From contig CAVUIT010000019.1 of NCBI GenBank assembly GCA_963741625.1, positions 124,001 through 188,000 on the forward strand: a DNA stretch of 64,000 nucleotides, written 5' to 3'. This document shows positions 36,367 to 46,376 of this stretch, in pieces. A program made the position numbers and the translations under genes. The notes below the pieces were generated by a model that did not search any database, was not told the origin of the DNA, and worked only from the letters and a program-made list of their open reading frames with translations. The first letter of the stretch is position 1; each line of letters opens with the position of its first letter. This DNA is from CAWBBA01 sp963741625 (GTDB taxonomy: Bacteria > Desulfobacterota > Desulfomonilia > Desulfomonilales > Desulfomonilaceae).

Positions 36367-37154
36367 CCGATCCCCCCTTTCTCCTTCAGGATCTCGGCAA
36401 GCTTCGCAGCAGCTTCTTCCGGGCTGCCTTTGATAATCTCCGCTCCTTCCCCCTCAGGAGGCAAAGAGACGTTTTCGATTTGTATCCTGGATCCGGCTGA
36501 TCCCACCTGAGCTTCTTCCAGGCCAATTTCCCCGAGACCCAGCACAGGAATTTCCAGCCCCGCGACTTTCCGCACCGCCCGGATCGAGACAAATCGCGGC
36601 TCATTCAGTCCCGTTGCCACAGAGACCGCGGCCGGAAGATCCATTTCAACAGACTCATACAGCCCGCCTTCCAGCTCCTTGTTGAATTTGATCTTGCGGT
36701 CTTGACTCTCTATCTTTGAGACCAAAGTGGCGCCGGGAATGCCCAACATAGCAGCCAGCATCCCGCCCACTTGGCCGGCGCAATCGTCATCGGCCAGGGT
36801 CCCTGTTAGAATGAGGTCGTATGGGCGCTGTTTGATGAACTGCGCGAGTATGCGTGCTACGGCAAAGCCATCAGAACCCTCAAACGCGTCATCCCAAAGG
36901 TGGAAAGCTTCATCGGCCCCTCTGGCCAAACTTTCTCGGAGCATTTCCTCGGCCTCTTCGGGGGCAACACTGACGACCGTAACCTTGCCGCCCATCTTTT
37001 CTTTGATTTGAACGGCCTCCTCGATGGCAAAGCGATCCCAGTCGTTCACATCAAAGTCCAAATCATCTTTCTTGATGTCCTTCCCACCCGCGCCAATGGG
37101 CAGATCGGCCTCAGAGGTGTCCGGCACCCACTTCGTACAAACAATGATGTCCAT
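36363..37154 (-). CDS. etfB: Electron transfer flavoprotein beta subunit
   Basis: AMP-binding partner of EtfA (FAD instead in bifurcating types). The 263-residue protein begins MDIIVCTKWVPDTSEADL and has NDWDRFAIEEAVQIKEK, VTVVSVAPEEAEEML, LARGADEAFHL, LILTGTLADDDCAGQVGGMLAAMLGIP (key part TLADDDCAGQVG) and the ETF signature in DLPAAVSVATGLNEPRFVSIRAV. TLADDDCAGQVG differs from the canonical TGxQAID(D) pattern in a few positions. GGGAGGAGC precedes the ATG at 37154. It leads the etfB-etfA pair, downstream of the Fe-S oxidoreductase gene. Confidence 0.92.
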   Translation of the reverse strand: MDIIVCTKWVPDTSEADLPIGAGGKDIKKDDLDFDVNDWDRFAIEEAVQIKEKMGGKVTVVSVAPEEAEEMLRESLARGADEAFHLWDDAFEGSDGFAVARILAQFIKQRPYDLILTGTLADDDCAGQVGGMLAAMLGIPGATLVSKIESQDRKIKFNKELEGGLYESVEMDLPAAVSVATGLNEPRFVSIRAVRKVAGLEIPVLGLGEIGLEEAQVGSAGSRIQIENVSLPPEGEGAEIIKGSPEEAAAKLAEILKEKGGIG

Positions 37155-37211
37155 TGCTCCTCCCAATCGCGTCTGACGAGACGCGGTTCACTAAATAGCA
37201 CTGGCCGACAA

Positions 37212-39249
37212 TCAGGCCATGGAACGGTCCACGAGTTCCACGAGGTCGATTACCTCTATCTTGCCCTCGTTGCCGGTGGTTTTTATGGCATCCTCAAGAT
37301 TGATCAGGCAGAAAGGACACGCGGTAACAATGATCTCTGCCCCTATCTCTTCCGCCATGCGCACTCTTCGTTCACCCATCCGTTCTTTTTCTTCTTCGTT
37401 TTCGTACCACAGCAGGATTCCTCCACCGCTGCAGCAGAAGCTGCGAGAAAACGAACGCGTCATCTCACGGATTCGAGTCCCGGGTATTCTGCCCAACACA
37501 TATCGGGGATCTTCATAGATGCCGTTGTGTCGTCCCAGGTAGCAAGGGTCGTGATATGTCACCACCCTGTCACGAACATAATCCCCTGAAAGAGTCAGTT
37601 TCCCCTCGCGGAAAAATCGGGCGAGGAGTTGGCTTGCATGAATTATCGGGAACTTCTCGGAGTAGTCGTTCTTGATCGCGTTGAACGCATGAGGGTCAAA
37701 TGCTACGATCTCCTTGAATTCCCTGGCCTGGAATGCCTCTATGTTCTTGCCTGCAATCTGTTCGAAGAGCCCTTCCTCGCCGAGCCTCCGTATCTCGTTG
37801 CCGGAGTCGGTCTCATCCTGACCCAGGATCCCGAAATCCGATGAGGTCTTGTTCAAGATCCGTGCAAACGACTTGGATATTTCCTGTATTCTCGGATCGA
37901 AGGATCCACAACTGTCTACGAAAAACAGGAGGTCCGCGGATTCGCCTTTCCCAAGTTCTTTCACTTCTATTCCGTCCAGATCCTTGGTCCAGGCCGCACG
38001 TTTCCCCTTGCTCCCTCCGTACGCGTTCCCCTTCTTCTTGATTTGTTGCATGGGCTTCTGAAGCGATTGGGGCAGATTCCCCTGGTCGAGGAGATACCGC
38101 CTCATGTCAACAATCTTGTCGATGTATTGTATGAATATCGGGCATTCCTGTTCGCAGGCGCCGCACGTGGTGCAGGCCCAGATCTCTTTTTCCGTGATGA
38201 TGTCGCCGGTGAATTTCAAGTCGCCCCGATCAGGCGGTGTGCCAACCACAGGGAAGTATTTGTACGCATAGTCTCTGGCCTTTATGCTGATCATCCTTGG
38301 AGAGAGGTCTCGTCCCACAGCGTTGGCCGGGCAATTGTCCGTGCATCTGCCGCAGTCGGCACATGAGTAAAAATCCAGTATATGCTTCCAGGTGAATGCC
38401 TCAAACCGGCCCACACCGCATTCCGGCAGTTCCATCCAATCGGAAACGCCGCATTGGACAGGTTTTATGGCTCCCTTGTTCAAGTTGGCGAAGAAAACGT
38501 TGGGGATAGCGGTAATAACATGGAAGTGCTTCGATATGGGCAGGTAGTTCAGCAATCCGAAAAAGACGAGAATATGGCTCCAATAGCCTCCTACGTGCAG
38601 GGCATTCAGGGTATGGGGATCGGTCCACGACATAAACAGGCCGGCAAGTGTCGCAGCAGGAAACAAAGCCGCGTCCCCGCTCGTTTCCGGCTGATTTTCA
38701 GGGCACTTCCGTCGAAGATCATGTCGGTGACCATGAGAGCTGCCACCAGTCCCAGGATTATGTATGCCTCGTTTTCATGGCCGCCGGTATGGTTATGCGC
38801 GTAACGTGCCGGACGAAATACAGCCCTACGTATGATGGCTATGATGCACACGGCCAAGACCATTAGGACGACGTAGTCCTTGAGAACTTCGTAAGAGAAG
38901 CCGCGAAGCCGGTGAGCAGCGGCAGGTGGAATTCCGATGAGAAGCCTCGGCCGATGAGTGTCAAAGAACGGAGAGACAGGATCATAAACCCCGCGAAAAG
39001 CAGAATGTGAAGGATCCCGGCCACCAAGTACCTGGGTTGCCTCCACTGGCCGAACCCATAGACGAGCATCAAGCGGATTCTTTCTCCAATGTTGGAGAAT
39101 CTATCATCGGGCGCGCCTAGTGTGAGGAGTTGGATGCGGCGAAACATCACGTATGAAAACATCAGGATGGCCGCGGCAAGAACGACAAAGGCCACGGCAG
39201 GTGCAGGAATACCGGCTAGCGGAACATTGGCCGGCTCAAGAATGGTCAT
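37212..39249 (-). CDS. Membrane (Fe-S)-binding oxidoreductase linked to Etf, two frameshifts
   Basis: Probable Etf:quinone oxidoreductase of the HdrD/NarI-fusion type. The N-terminal third has several membrane spans (ILEPANVPLAG..., VLHILLFAGFMILSL-like spans) of a NarI-like cytochrome b fold. It is split by two one-base deletions, near 38935 and in a G-run near 38680. The C-terminal part has the 4Fe-4S motifs CADCGRCTDNCPANAVG and CTTCGACEQECPIF, then CCG domains with YHDPCYLGRHNGIY, SFCCSGGGILLW and ACPFCLINLED. Restored length is 679 residues. The position beside etfBA fits electron transfer from acyl-CoA oxidation to menaquinone. Confidence 0.82.
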
Positions 39250-39579
39250 GGGTGAAAACCTCGGTGCAAGAATCAGATAGCGGCTTGCCGTAGTGGCACG
39301 GCATGCCGTGCCACTACCGTACAATCAGTCGGGCAGACGACCTTTCACATTCAATGCACACGTAACATAGAGTGCAGGTCTCAAACCACGGCTCTATAAA
39401 GTCTACTTAGTCCTGTGATTCTTAAGTTCGATGACGTAACTGTCGCCAAAGCATCTGCCGGTTCGGTAGCGCCGGCGTCCCTGCCGGCCGTGGGTCAATG
39501 ACCCCACGTCCCGCGGGGAGGCCGGTCCTACCGACAAGTGTTCCTCCGCGCTCTTCTTCAGAAAACTGTCAAGTGATGC
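39250..39579. repeat. Intergenic region with GGTAGCGCCGGC repeat
   Basis: The repeat at 39464-39534 (GGTAGCGCCGGCGTCCCTGC ... GGAGGCCGGTCCTACC) matches 20649-20706 in reverse order of arms. GTAGTGGCACGGC and GCCGTGCCACTAC near 39288-39317 form another inverted repeat. No gene seen. Confidence 0.6.
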
Positions 39580-40269
39580 TCAGCTCACAAGTACCGCAAG
39601 GATCTTCGCGGGCTTGTCTCCGTGGGCTTTGACCAGATGCATACTGGTGGAATCGTAGTAAATGGCATCCCCCGGTTTCAATATGTCGCGGGTGTCATCC
39701 ACCAGTACTTCCATCTCTCCGTCCAGAACGTAGATGAACTCCTGTCCGTCATGAGACGAAGGTTCGTCGGCGGCCGCTGGATGAAGTGTGACGATAAACG
39801 GCTCCATCGTCCGGTCCTTTTTGTCCGGCGCCAAGGATTCATACTCGTAACCATGGCTGGCCTGTTTTGCTTTTCCAAAACGGCTGAACGTGCGGCGCTC
39901 GCCGGCTCTTACTATGGTGAACGCTTTGTCGCCGGTGGAAATTACATCCGACATCTTCAGGGACAGCGCCTTGCTCAGTTTGATCAACTGGCCCAGCGGC
40001 AAGAACGTTTCCCCTGCTTCCAATTGGGCAAGAACATCGGCTGCAACGCCGGTCTTCGCGGCAACCTCTGCGATGGAGAACCCACGCTTCTCTCGTGCCG
40101 CACGCAGCTTTTGTCCGTGAGAGATCGCCTCCTCGTCCTCTGCCTTTGCTTTGGCAGTCGTTACGGCGTGCGGGTCTGTCAGCAGGTCGTGCCCTTCTTT
40201 CTCTTCACCGTATCCTGAAGCTGCTTCCTGAAACTCTTCGTAGGAAGCCATAGTTTTCTCTTCATCCAT
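39580..40269 (-). CDS. XRE-cupin transcription regulator
   Basis: A 229-residue regulator: an acidic N-terminus, an HTH_3 domain (KLRAAREKRGFSIAEVAAKTGVAADVLAQLEAGET, key parts FSIAEVA and LAQLEAGE), then a cupin-2 domain (FIVTLHPAAADEPSSHDGQEFIYVLDGEMEVLVDD and LKPGDAIYYDSTSMHLVKA, key parts HDGQEFIYVL, GDAIYY). The cupin probably binds a small effector. AAAGGA precedes the ATG. It lies 68 bp downstream of the acyl-CoA dehydrogenase on the same strand, so it may control fatty-acid or aromatic-acid use. Confidence 0.87.
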   Translation of the reverse strand: MDEEKTMASYEEFQEAASGYGEEKEGHDLLTDPHAVTTAKAKAEDEEAISHGQKLRAAREKRGFSIAEVAAKTGVAADVLAQLEAGETFLPLGQLIKLSKALSLKMSDVISTGDKAFTIVRAGERRTFSRFGKAKQASHGYEYESLAPDKKDRTMEPFIVTLHPAAADEPSSHDGQEFIYVLDGEMEVLVDDTRDILKPGDAIYYDSTSMHLVKAHGDKPAKILAVLVS

Positions 40270-40337
40270 AATTGATCCTTTCAGCCCGATCGAACGGCAT
40301 TCCGGAGCGGAAACATAACCGGTATTCGCACGTGGCG

Positions 40338-41507
40338 CTACATGGATCTGCCCGGAACTCCTATGTTCCTCGCTATGACGATCCTCTGAACCTCCGAGGT
40401 GCCTTCACCTATGTCGAGAAGCTTCTGGTTCCGGTAATGTCTTTCAGCCGCGTAGTCTTTCATGAGGCCGTATCCGCCATGAAGCTGCACAGCGTGGTTC
40501 GCTGCCCTGTAGTAAGTCTCCGAGCAGACCAACTTGGCCATGGCGCTGTATTTTGGAGTCAATTTATCATTATCTGCGAGCCAACACGCCTTGTAAAGGA
40601 GCAGACGGGCCATCTCGATCTCGGTGGCCATGTCCGCGAGCTTGAACGCATTAATCTGGAAAGATCCTATTGGCCTGCCGAACTGCGTCCTTTTCTTGGA
40701 ATAGTCGAGAGCCAACTCGAAAGCGCCCTGGGCTCCGCCCAATCCCATGGCCCCTATGGACAGGCGGCCTCCGTCGAGGGTCTTCAGCATCTGATGGAAC
40801 CCCTCGCCCCTTTTCCCCAAGAGGTTGTCCTTGGGGACACGGCAGTCCTGGAAGGTGAGCTGGCCGGTGTTGGAAGATCTCCAGCACATCTTGTTGTGCA
40901 TAGTCTCTGCAATGAATCCGCGAGTGCCGTTTTCTACCAGAATGCAACTCACCTCGGGCTTCTTTGCGTCCGACCGGTCTGTAATGCACTGCACCACGCA
41001 GACTGCACTCATGTCAGTGGTTGAATTGGTTATGAAGATCTTGCTACCGTTTATCACCCATTCATTTCCATCCAGAACCGCGCTGGTCCTGGACGCGCCT
41101 GCATCCGATCCGGCATCCGGCTCGGTAAGTCCGAACGAGGCGAGGATCTTCCCTTTGCATAGGTCCGGCAGCCACTTTCTCTTTTGCTCATCGGTACCGA
41201 AATAGTAGATGGGAGCTATCCCCAAGGAATTGCCCGCAGCTATGGTGGCCGCCTGAGATCCATCAATGCGCGCGATCTCTTCCACGATTATTATGTAGTT
41301 GAGGTAGCCAGCCTCGCTGCCGCCATATTCTTCGGAAACAAATGGACCGAAGAAATCCAGCTCGCCCATTTTGCGGGTCAGGTCGGAGGAAAATTCTTCT
41401 TTGTCATCCAGCTCCTGGGCTACTGGTGCAATCTCCTTCTCAGCGAACTCCCTAACGACCTTTCTCGTAAGTTCCGCATCCTTGGGGAGATCAAAGTTCA
41501 AGGACAT
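40338..41507 (-). CDS. Acyl-CoA dehydrogenase
   Basis: FAD enzyme for alpha,beta-dehydrogenation of acyl-CoA, passing electrons to Etf. The 389-residue protein has the three ACAD domains: ILASFGLTEPDAGSDAGASRT and WVINGSKIFITNS in the middle, GRPIGSFQINAFKLADMATEIEMARLLLYKA (key part FGRPIGSFQ), and the catalytic Glu in LLDIGEGTSEVQRIVIARNI. The best match is short/medium-chain acyl-CoA dehydrogenases. AAGGGGG precedes the ATG. It is in the same orientation as the regulator, Fe-S protein and Etf genes. Confidence 0.92.
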   Translation of the reverse strand: MSLNFDLPKDAELTRKVVREFAEKEIAPVAQELDDKEEFSSDLTRKMGELDFFGPFVSEEYGGSEAGYLNYIIIVEEIARIDGSQAATIAAGNSLGIAPIYYFGTDEQKRKWLPDLCKGKILASFGLTEPDAGSDAGASRTSAVLDGNEWVINGSKIFITNSTTDMSAVCVVQCITDRSDAKKPEVSCILVENGTRGFIAETMHNKMCWRSSNTGQLTFQDCRVPKDNLLGKRGEGFHQMLKTLDGGRLSIGAMGLGGAQGAFELALDYSKKRTQFGRPIGSFQINAFKLADMATEIEMARLLLYKACWLADNDKLTPKYSAMAKLVCSETYYRAANHAVQLHGGYGLMKDYAAERHYRNQKLLDIGEGTSEVQRIVIARNIGVPGRSM

Positions 41508-41833
41508 GCTAAAACCCCCTTAAACCGTAGTAGATAACGATGCAGTTTGTGAACGGTCCCGGAAAAGCCACTACCAGTCCGGGGCCATGCTTCTATAGTC
41601 ACCGGCCGGCAGGGTTGATCTGCTCAAAACTCTCTGTCCCTGCGTTGGAAAATATCCCGTACTTCGATACCTAAGCTGTTCAAAAACTTCATTCTCAGTG
41701 TCTTGGATGACGCCGCATCGGAGAGCACAAAACCTTAACCCAGCCTATGTTCCATAACAGACCGGGAACTTTATTGTCAAGCCGAATACAGCATTGCGAA
41801 CCGCTCTAAAGCTAAATTATCTGGTGTGGGAAT
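41508..41833. other. Upstream region of the acyl-CoA dehydrogenase
   Basis: I see no gene, hairpin terminator or known repeat in this stretch. Confidence 0.4.
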
Positions 41834-42191
41834 ATGTTGAGCCTGACAAGTGGGGTTGGGTATTTAGCTGTGCCTATGGTTGTCCGCAGTCTTCACTATC
41901 CTGACGAGCCTTGTGTCTATGGGTATCGGAGGTTTTTTGGTTCCTATCCTTTGCAATCGGCTCCGATTGATCGTGGAGGCTGCGATGGGAGCCTGTCTGA
42001 TTGTCACAGCTGCGAATGCCGCACTGGCTGCGACATTGCACATTGCAGTCGGAAACAGGTTTGCCACGGGTCTGGTACTGTGAGCGATTCCCGTGGTTCT
42101 ACTAGGCGGTCAGGTGAGACCACGCGTGGCCGGCCGGATACCTGGTCATGCCCTCAAGGAAATATTCTTTTTCGGCCTTTTACTCGCGTGA
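41834..42191 (+). pseudogene. TauE/SafE (TSUP) permease remnant
   Basis: Three short pieces in different frames resemble a sulfite-exporter-type permease: SLTSGVGYLAVPMVV (glycine-rich N-terminal motif), then AVFTILTSLVSMGIGGFLVPIL...LIVEAAMGACLIVTAANAALAATLHIA..., then after an in-frame TGA, AIPVVLLGGQVRPRVAGRIPGHALKEIFFFGLLLA. The order fits the family but the central part is shortened. The frameshifts and stop mark it as dead. Confidence 0.45.
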
Positions 42192-42348
42192 ATACACGTG
42201 ACGTTCGATATGTCGGCGGGCCACTTTAGCGCCATGCCTCGTCCGGGCCAGCGCGCAGAATGCCGTGACCAAAGCGAACTGCATCGTTCGCGTTGCTGGC
42301 TCTGTTCGCGCGTGCGATGCGGTTCGCTTCTTTTCCCATCTGGATTTC

Positions 42349-43527
42349 TCAATAAAATGTGATCCAGTCAGAAACTGGCTCCAATATTCCTTTCGCCGGA
42401 TTCGATTTCAAGACTCGGGCCACGGGAAATCTGTTGCTCCTGATGGTCAGTGGTGGTGTCAGCCCCCCAGTATCGAACTCCTTTAAGGACTGCAAAGCCT
42501 TCGTCACTCCCTCGTCATTCAACTGTCCGGCGGCATCCGCCCTCCTGAGACATTCCACAAAAATTTTCCCCGCGGTGAATGCCACGAAATACATCAAGGG
42601 GCGGAACGTGACATCAGGATAATGCTTAGCCGTGTAGGCCTTGATGGTCTTGATCATCGGCACATCGTCCATCCACCAGTAAGCATAGGGACTCACTGCC
42701 AGGAATTCCGGTCCATCAGGCCCCAATGCCTCCACGACGCTCTTGTCCGCCCCCCAAATTGCGAGGACGAATTGGCTCTTCAGTCCAAGATCACGGCATT
42801 GCTTGATCAAGGTGGCGTTCGAGGGGCCGACCCAACCCTGCATAATGACGAAATCCGGGTTCTTGCTCTTGAGTTCCTCAATTTGAGCTGTGTGGTCGCC
42901 ACCTCTGATGTCCCCTGCAACTTCACCGACCAAGTCCAGTTTCAACCTTTGACACATGACACGGCCATAGGCTAAAGGATCCTCGCCGAATGGACCTTTG
43001 GAGTAGAAAAATGCTATTTTCGCGGCTTTCTTCAACTGAGCGATGTACTTGAGAGCAACAGCGAACTGGTCCCCGTAAGTAGGCCCAACGACAAACATTG
43101 AGGGAATACCACTGACCGCCAGTTTCGCTGAAAATGAGGTAGAGGTATAGAGGATTTTGTAGCGGTCTTTGATCAGCGGGGCAGTAGCCAATGCCACCGG
43201 CGTGCCAGACCCAAAGAAACAGAGCGGCTTGTATTTGGCCACGATCTCTTCGAAAACTTTCACCCCGACATCTGGCTTGTATTGATCGTCTTGCATCACA
43301 TGTCGGAGTTTCTTGCCGTTGATTCCTCCCTCATCGTTGGCTATCCCGAGAGCATCCCTGATGCCGGCTTCAAGCACCTCGGTCGTTGCCGCAATAGCCG
43401 GGGGCCCGGTGGGGGACAGACTCATCCCCACCGTAATCGGCTCCTGAGACGAAGCTACCTGGACGATTGCAAAAGAGAAAAGCAAAGCCAAAATCAGAAC
43501 TGCCATCAACGTAATTCGTGTTTTCAT
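42349..43527 (-). CDS. Liv-type ABC substrate-binding protein
   Basis: Exported periplasmic binding protein (Peripla_BP_6). The signal peptide MKTRITLMAVLILALLFSFA is followed by PITVGMSLSPTGPPAIAATTE, ANDEGGINGKKLRHVMQDDQ, FGSGTPVALATAPLIKD and VVGPTYGDQFAVALKYIAQ. Length is 392 residues. GAGGGGGAA precedes the ATG. No permease genes are near. It is not closely similar to the protein at 28021, so the ligand is likely different. Confidence 0.87.
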   Translation of the reverse strand: MKTRITLMAVLILALLFSFAIVQVASSQEPITVGMSLSPTGPPAIAATTEVLEAGIRDALGIANDEGGINGKKLRHVMQDDQYKPDVGVKVFEEIVAKYKPLCFFGSGTPVALATAPLIKDRYKILYTSTSFSAKLAVSGIPSMFVVGPTYGDQFAVALKYIAQLKKAAKIAFFYSKGPFGEDPLAYGRVMCQRLKLDLVGEVAGDIRGGDHTAQIEELKSKNPDFVIMQGWVGPSNATLIKQCRDLGLKSQFVLAIWGADKSVVEALGPDGPEFLAVSPYAYWWMDDVPMIKTIKAYTAKHYPDVTFRPLMYFVAFTAGKIFVECLRRADAAGQLNDEGVTKALQSLKEFDTGGLTPPLTIRSNRFPVARVLKSNPAKGILEPVSDWITFY

Positions 43528-43788
43528 TTCCCCCTCTTTCGATACGATGCAGATAGATGTGAAAAAGTCTTGTGGAATTATGCCGCGGTCTTGCCATTTC
43601 GGGGGTCTTTGGAACCGTAACCGGTAGCTGGCTGGTTCTCAGGACCCCGAAAAGGCCCCAGTTTGCCCCGCCACAAAGCCCGAGAACGGCAAAACCGTCG
43701 TCACGTTGCTGAAAAAGCCACTTTAATCCTATTCTTGAGCATACCTCACTGCACGCTCCCCGGTCAAGCACATCCTGCACGTGGCCCC

Positions 43789-44154
43789 TTACCCGAACTC
43801 AGCCTGGTAGTGTCGCGGCCAAGGGGAAGGCTGAAGCCACATGAACAAGCCACCTCCGACCGTCCTACGACTCGCTGCGACCCTGAACAGACGCTTGATG
43901 AGCCACTCTATCGACCGTTTCACCTCCCCGGAACGGAGGTAAAATTGCCGGAGCCGGCACAGAAGGTTGCAGGCTAGCACTCCCATTAGCAAGAGAGCCC
44001 GGTTGTCGGCGAAGCGGTGGCAGCTCGTCTTATCCCAGAGCAGCATGTTCTTCCCTTCTTTGATCCTCGTCTCCACGTCGCCGCGTCCGTTGTCCACTTT
44101 CACCACCTTCCCGGCAGAGAGCTTGGAATTGGTGACGATGAACCCGATCCTTCT
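43789..44154 (-). pseudogene. C-terminal fragment of an IS1380-type transposase
   Basis: The fragment reads RRIGFIVTNSKLSAGKVVKV, NGRGDVETRIKEGKN, LLWDKTSCHRFADNRALLLMGVLACNLL and RSIEWLIKRLFRVAASRRTVG. This is the conserved C-terminal third of IS1380/DDE_Tnp_1 transposases (the Glu of the DDE triad lies in the DVETRIKEGK segment). The N-terminal two thirds are missing, and no terminal repeats were seen, so it is a remnant. Confidence 0.75.
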
Positions 44155-44304
44155 GCTTCCCGTGAGGGCGGGTTTGAAACCTGCCCTCACCGCTCATCGA
44201 CCTCGTCGAGGTCATGTGTCATAATTAATCGCAAGTTTTATAGGTGCGTTGAAATAAAAAAAGACAATCTCTTGGATACAGGAAAACTATTTGTCTGATT
44301 TTTA

Positions 44305-44334
44305 TTGACAAAAAAGCCCTCTATTTATTACAAT
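44305..44334 (+). promoter_or_regulatory. Sigma-70-type promoter for the lipoprotein gene
   Basis: TTGACA (44305-44310) and TACAAT (44329-44334) are 18 bp apart, in an AT-rich stretch about 115 bp before the gene. They match the consensus at 6/6 and 5/6. Confidence 0.5.
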
Positions 44335-44449
44335 CTTAATTGAGAAACTGTGTGCATGCGTCCTAAGTTTCCACGATTTTAGAGCGGCGCCCGCGTAAAA
44401 GAGAATTGATATAGCGTTTCATGGCCTTTTCAAAACGGAGAAACCGGCA

Positions 44450-45484
44450 ATGAACTCCTGGCGCTACGGCATAATGATCTTTCTAGGTTTGGTTGCCATT
44501 CTACAGGGATGCAGCCAATCAGGCATCGACAAAGCTAAGAGCGATTCTGAGCAACTCCAGAAATCGACAGCAGATCTTCAATCTCAGCTTACTCAGGCCA
44601 AGCAATCACTGTCCAAATTCGAAGACGAGAATCAGCGTCTGGCTGCCGAACTACAGGCCGCAGGTGTGAAGAGCAACATGGCGGAGCAACGGGCGTTGGA
44701 GAAACTTTCTCAGGGACGAATGCAAACGAAAGGCGCTGAGCTTAAAGGGACCGATGGAGAGAGCAGAATTGGTCTTATGGGAGCGAAAGCCATCGCCGAA
44801 TTCAGGGCTGAGCAGCTAAGCAAACGTCTCGATAAGTTGAGCAAGGATCTGGACCTGAAGGAACAGGAGCTGGTTGCCATCAGGCAAAATGCTGAGGCCA
44901 AGGACAAAGAGGTTGCAAGTCTAAGCGGTCAAATTCAAGAACTCCAGGAAGCTGATCGGACCCGTACGTCAGAGCTTGAGTCGAAGCTGGACAGGATTAG
45001 TAAGGAGTTGGCGGAGCGCTCTACCGCTATGGGCCGGCTGAAGCAGGAATTGGACGAAAAAACCGAGTTGCTCCACGCTTTGAAAAACGCTGTAGCTGAT
45101 GCAGCGAAACTCAAGTCAAACGCAGAGATCGAAGTCACCCGGCTTCAGTCGGAACTGACCCAGGCTGCCAGCCAGGCCGACGCTGTCGGAAAGCAAGCGG
45201 GCCAATTGCGGCGTGATGTGGAACAGTTACAAAATCAGGCAGTTCGAACCCGTGAAGATATAGACCAGTGTCGCGAGCAATCGGAACAACTCCGTGCCGA
45301 CGCGGAGAGTTCGAGGCAAGAGAGTCAAAAGCTGAAAGCGGAGTTGTCTGAACTAGGTCAACGGTTGCAGGCATCCGAGCCTACTCCCCCCGCGGCTGCA
45401 GAGGACCACCCCTCCGCTCTTGATCACCTCCTTCAAGGCCCGCAATCCGCAGGCACATCGAGTCGGCCATCCGGCTTGTATTAG
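44450..45484 (+). CDS. Coiled-coil lipoprotein
   Basis: A 344-residue exported lipoprotein. The signal peptide ends in the lipobox ILQGC, giving Cys about 21 as the lipidated residue. The rest is almost wholly alpha-helical coiled coil rich in Glu, Gln, Leu, Lys and Ala, in heptad-like stretches such as LQKSTADLQSQLTQAKQSL and LSKRLDKLSKDLDLKEQEL. The tail (PTPPAAAEDH...) is Pro/Ala-rich. A periplasmic spacer or tether role is plausible; the function is unknown. Confidence 0.8.
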   Translation: MNSWRYGIMIFLGLVAILQGCSQSGIDKAKSDSEQLQKSTADLQSQLTQAKQSLSKFEDENQRLAAELQAAGVKSNMAEQRALEKLSQGRMQTKGAELKGTDGESRIGLMGAKAIAEFRAEQLSKRLDKLSKDLDLKEQELVAIRQNAEAKDKEVASLSGQIQELQEADRTRTSELESKLDRISKELAERSTAMGRLKQELDEKTELLHALKNAVADAAKLKSNAEIEVTRLQSELTQAASQADAVGKQAGQLRRDVEQLQNQAVRTREDIDQCREQSEQLRADAESSRQESQKLKAELSELGQRLQASEPTPPAAAEDHPSALDHLLQGPQSAGTSSRPSGLY

Positions 45485-45610
45485 TAAACTCTTCCAAAAA
45501 TAAGTGTCTGCTGGTCGAAACTGCTGCAGGGTAGGGGCGTGTTCACAACCCACCTCTACACAGGGCTGAAGAAAGATCGAGCCTGCCCTACTCTGCTGAA
45601 TCTCCGCCGT

Positions 45611-46357
45611 TCAAGGATTCATGCGCTCCAGGAAGAGGAGGGAGTTTATCTCGTCCCCCCGTTGATACCGAACAAAGGCCGATAGGGCCCGCCGGAGTTC
45701 TTGGAGCCCTGCTCGGTTAAGCCTCAGCCGTCCGGCCGCGGTGCTGCCCACCTCCAGCCCTCTGCGCACAATTGCCAACGTGTTCGGTGACAAACGAACA
45801 TTGTCGGCTTCGCCAGGGCCTACGCACGCCGGATGACAAGCTCCGCCCAAACCTGGCACGAATAGGGCCTCTTGTCCACGTCCGAACGGTTTACCGCACG
45901 CGGGACAAAGGTCGAACCTCGGAGCGTATCCGAGGATTCCAAGCAGACGGATCTCGTCCAAAAGTAACCGCACAGGGTTTGGGAGATCAGTTTCCAGGCT
46001 TTCCAGAAAGTTCAGGGTGAAATCGAACAGTGCCGGATCGGGATGGTCCTCGGGCAAGAAAACTGAACAAAGCTCGAGGAAGTACTGAGCACGGGCCACC
46101 TTGGCGATGTCGGATCTGATCAGCAGGAAACCGTGAATTACCTGAGATTCATCTATCCAGACCAGGTCGTCCTTCTTCCGCGGTCTCAGGGTGAAGTCCA
46201 CTAGCGAAAGTGGTTCGAGATGTCCGCCAAACCTGATCCGGCTCTTCTTGGCATTCTTGGCGACACCTCGCAGCCACCCAAGTTCTCGGCTCAAGAAGAC
46301 CACCAACTCATCCGCTTCTCCAAAGTCGTATTTTTTCAGGATGATCGATTTCGCCAC
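45611..46357 (-). CDS. recO: DNA repair protein RecO
   Basis: Loads RecA on SSB-coated DNA with RecR. The protein has an N-terminal OB fold (AKSIILKKYDFGEADELVVFLS, GWLRGVAKNAKKSRIRFGGHLEPL, key parts GVAKNAKKS, GGHLEPL), a helical middle (FLELCSVFLPEDHPDPALFDF) and a zinc-finger-like region FDLCPACGKPF...GGACHPAC. Length is 248 residues from the GTG at 46357, preceded by a G-rich ribosome site; the ATG at 46402 lacks one. The gene slightly overlaps or follows the end of the upstream hypothetical gene. Confidence 0.87.
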   Translation of the reverse strand: MAKSIILKKYDFGEADELVVFLSRELGWLRGVAKNAKKSRIRFGGHLEPLSLVDFTLRPRKKDDLVWIDESQVIHGFLLIRSDIAKVARAQYFLELCSVFLPEDHPDPALFDFTLNFLESLETDLPNPVRLLLDEIRLLGILGYAPRFDLCPACGKPFGRGQEALFVPGLGGACHPACVGPGEADNVRLSPNTLAIVRRGLEVGSTAAGRLRLNRAGLQELRRALSAFVRYQRGDEINSLLFLERMNP

Positions 46358-46376
46358 ATTCCCCCGCCGACGGTCT

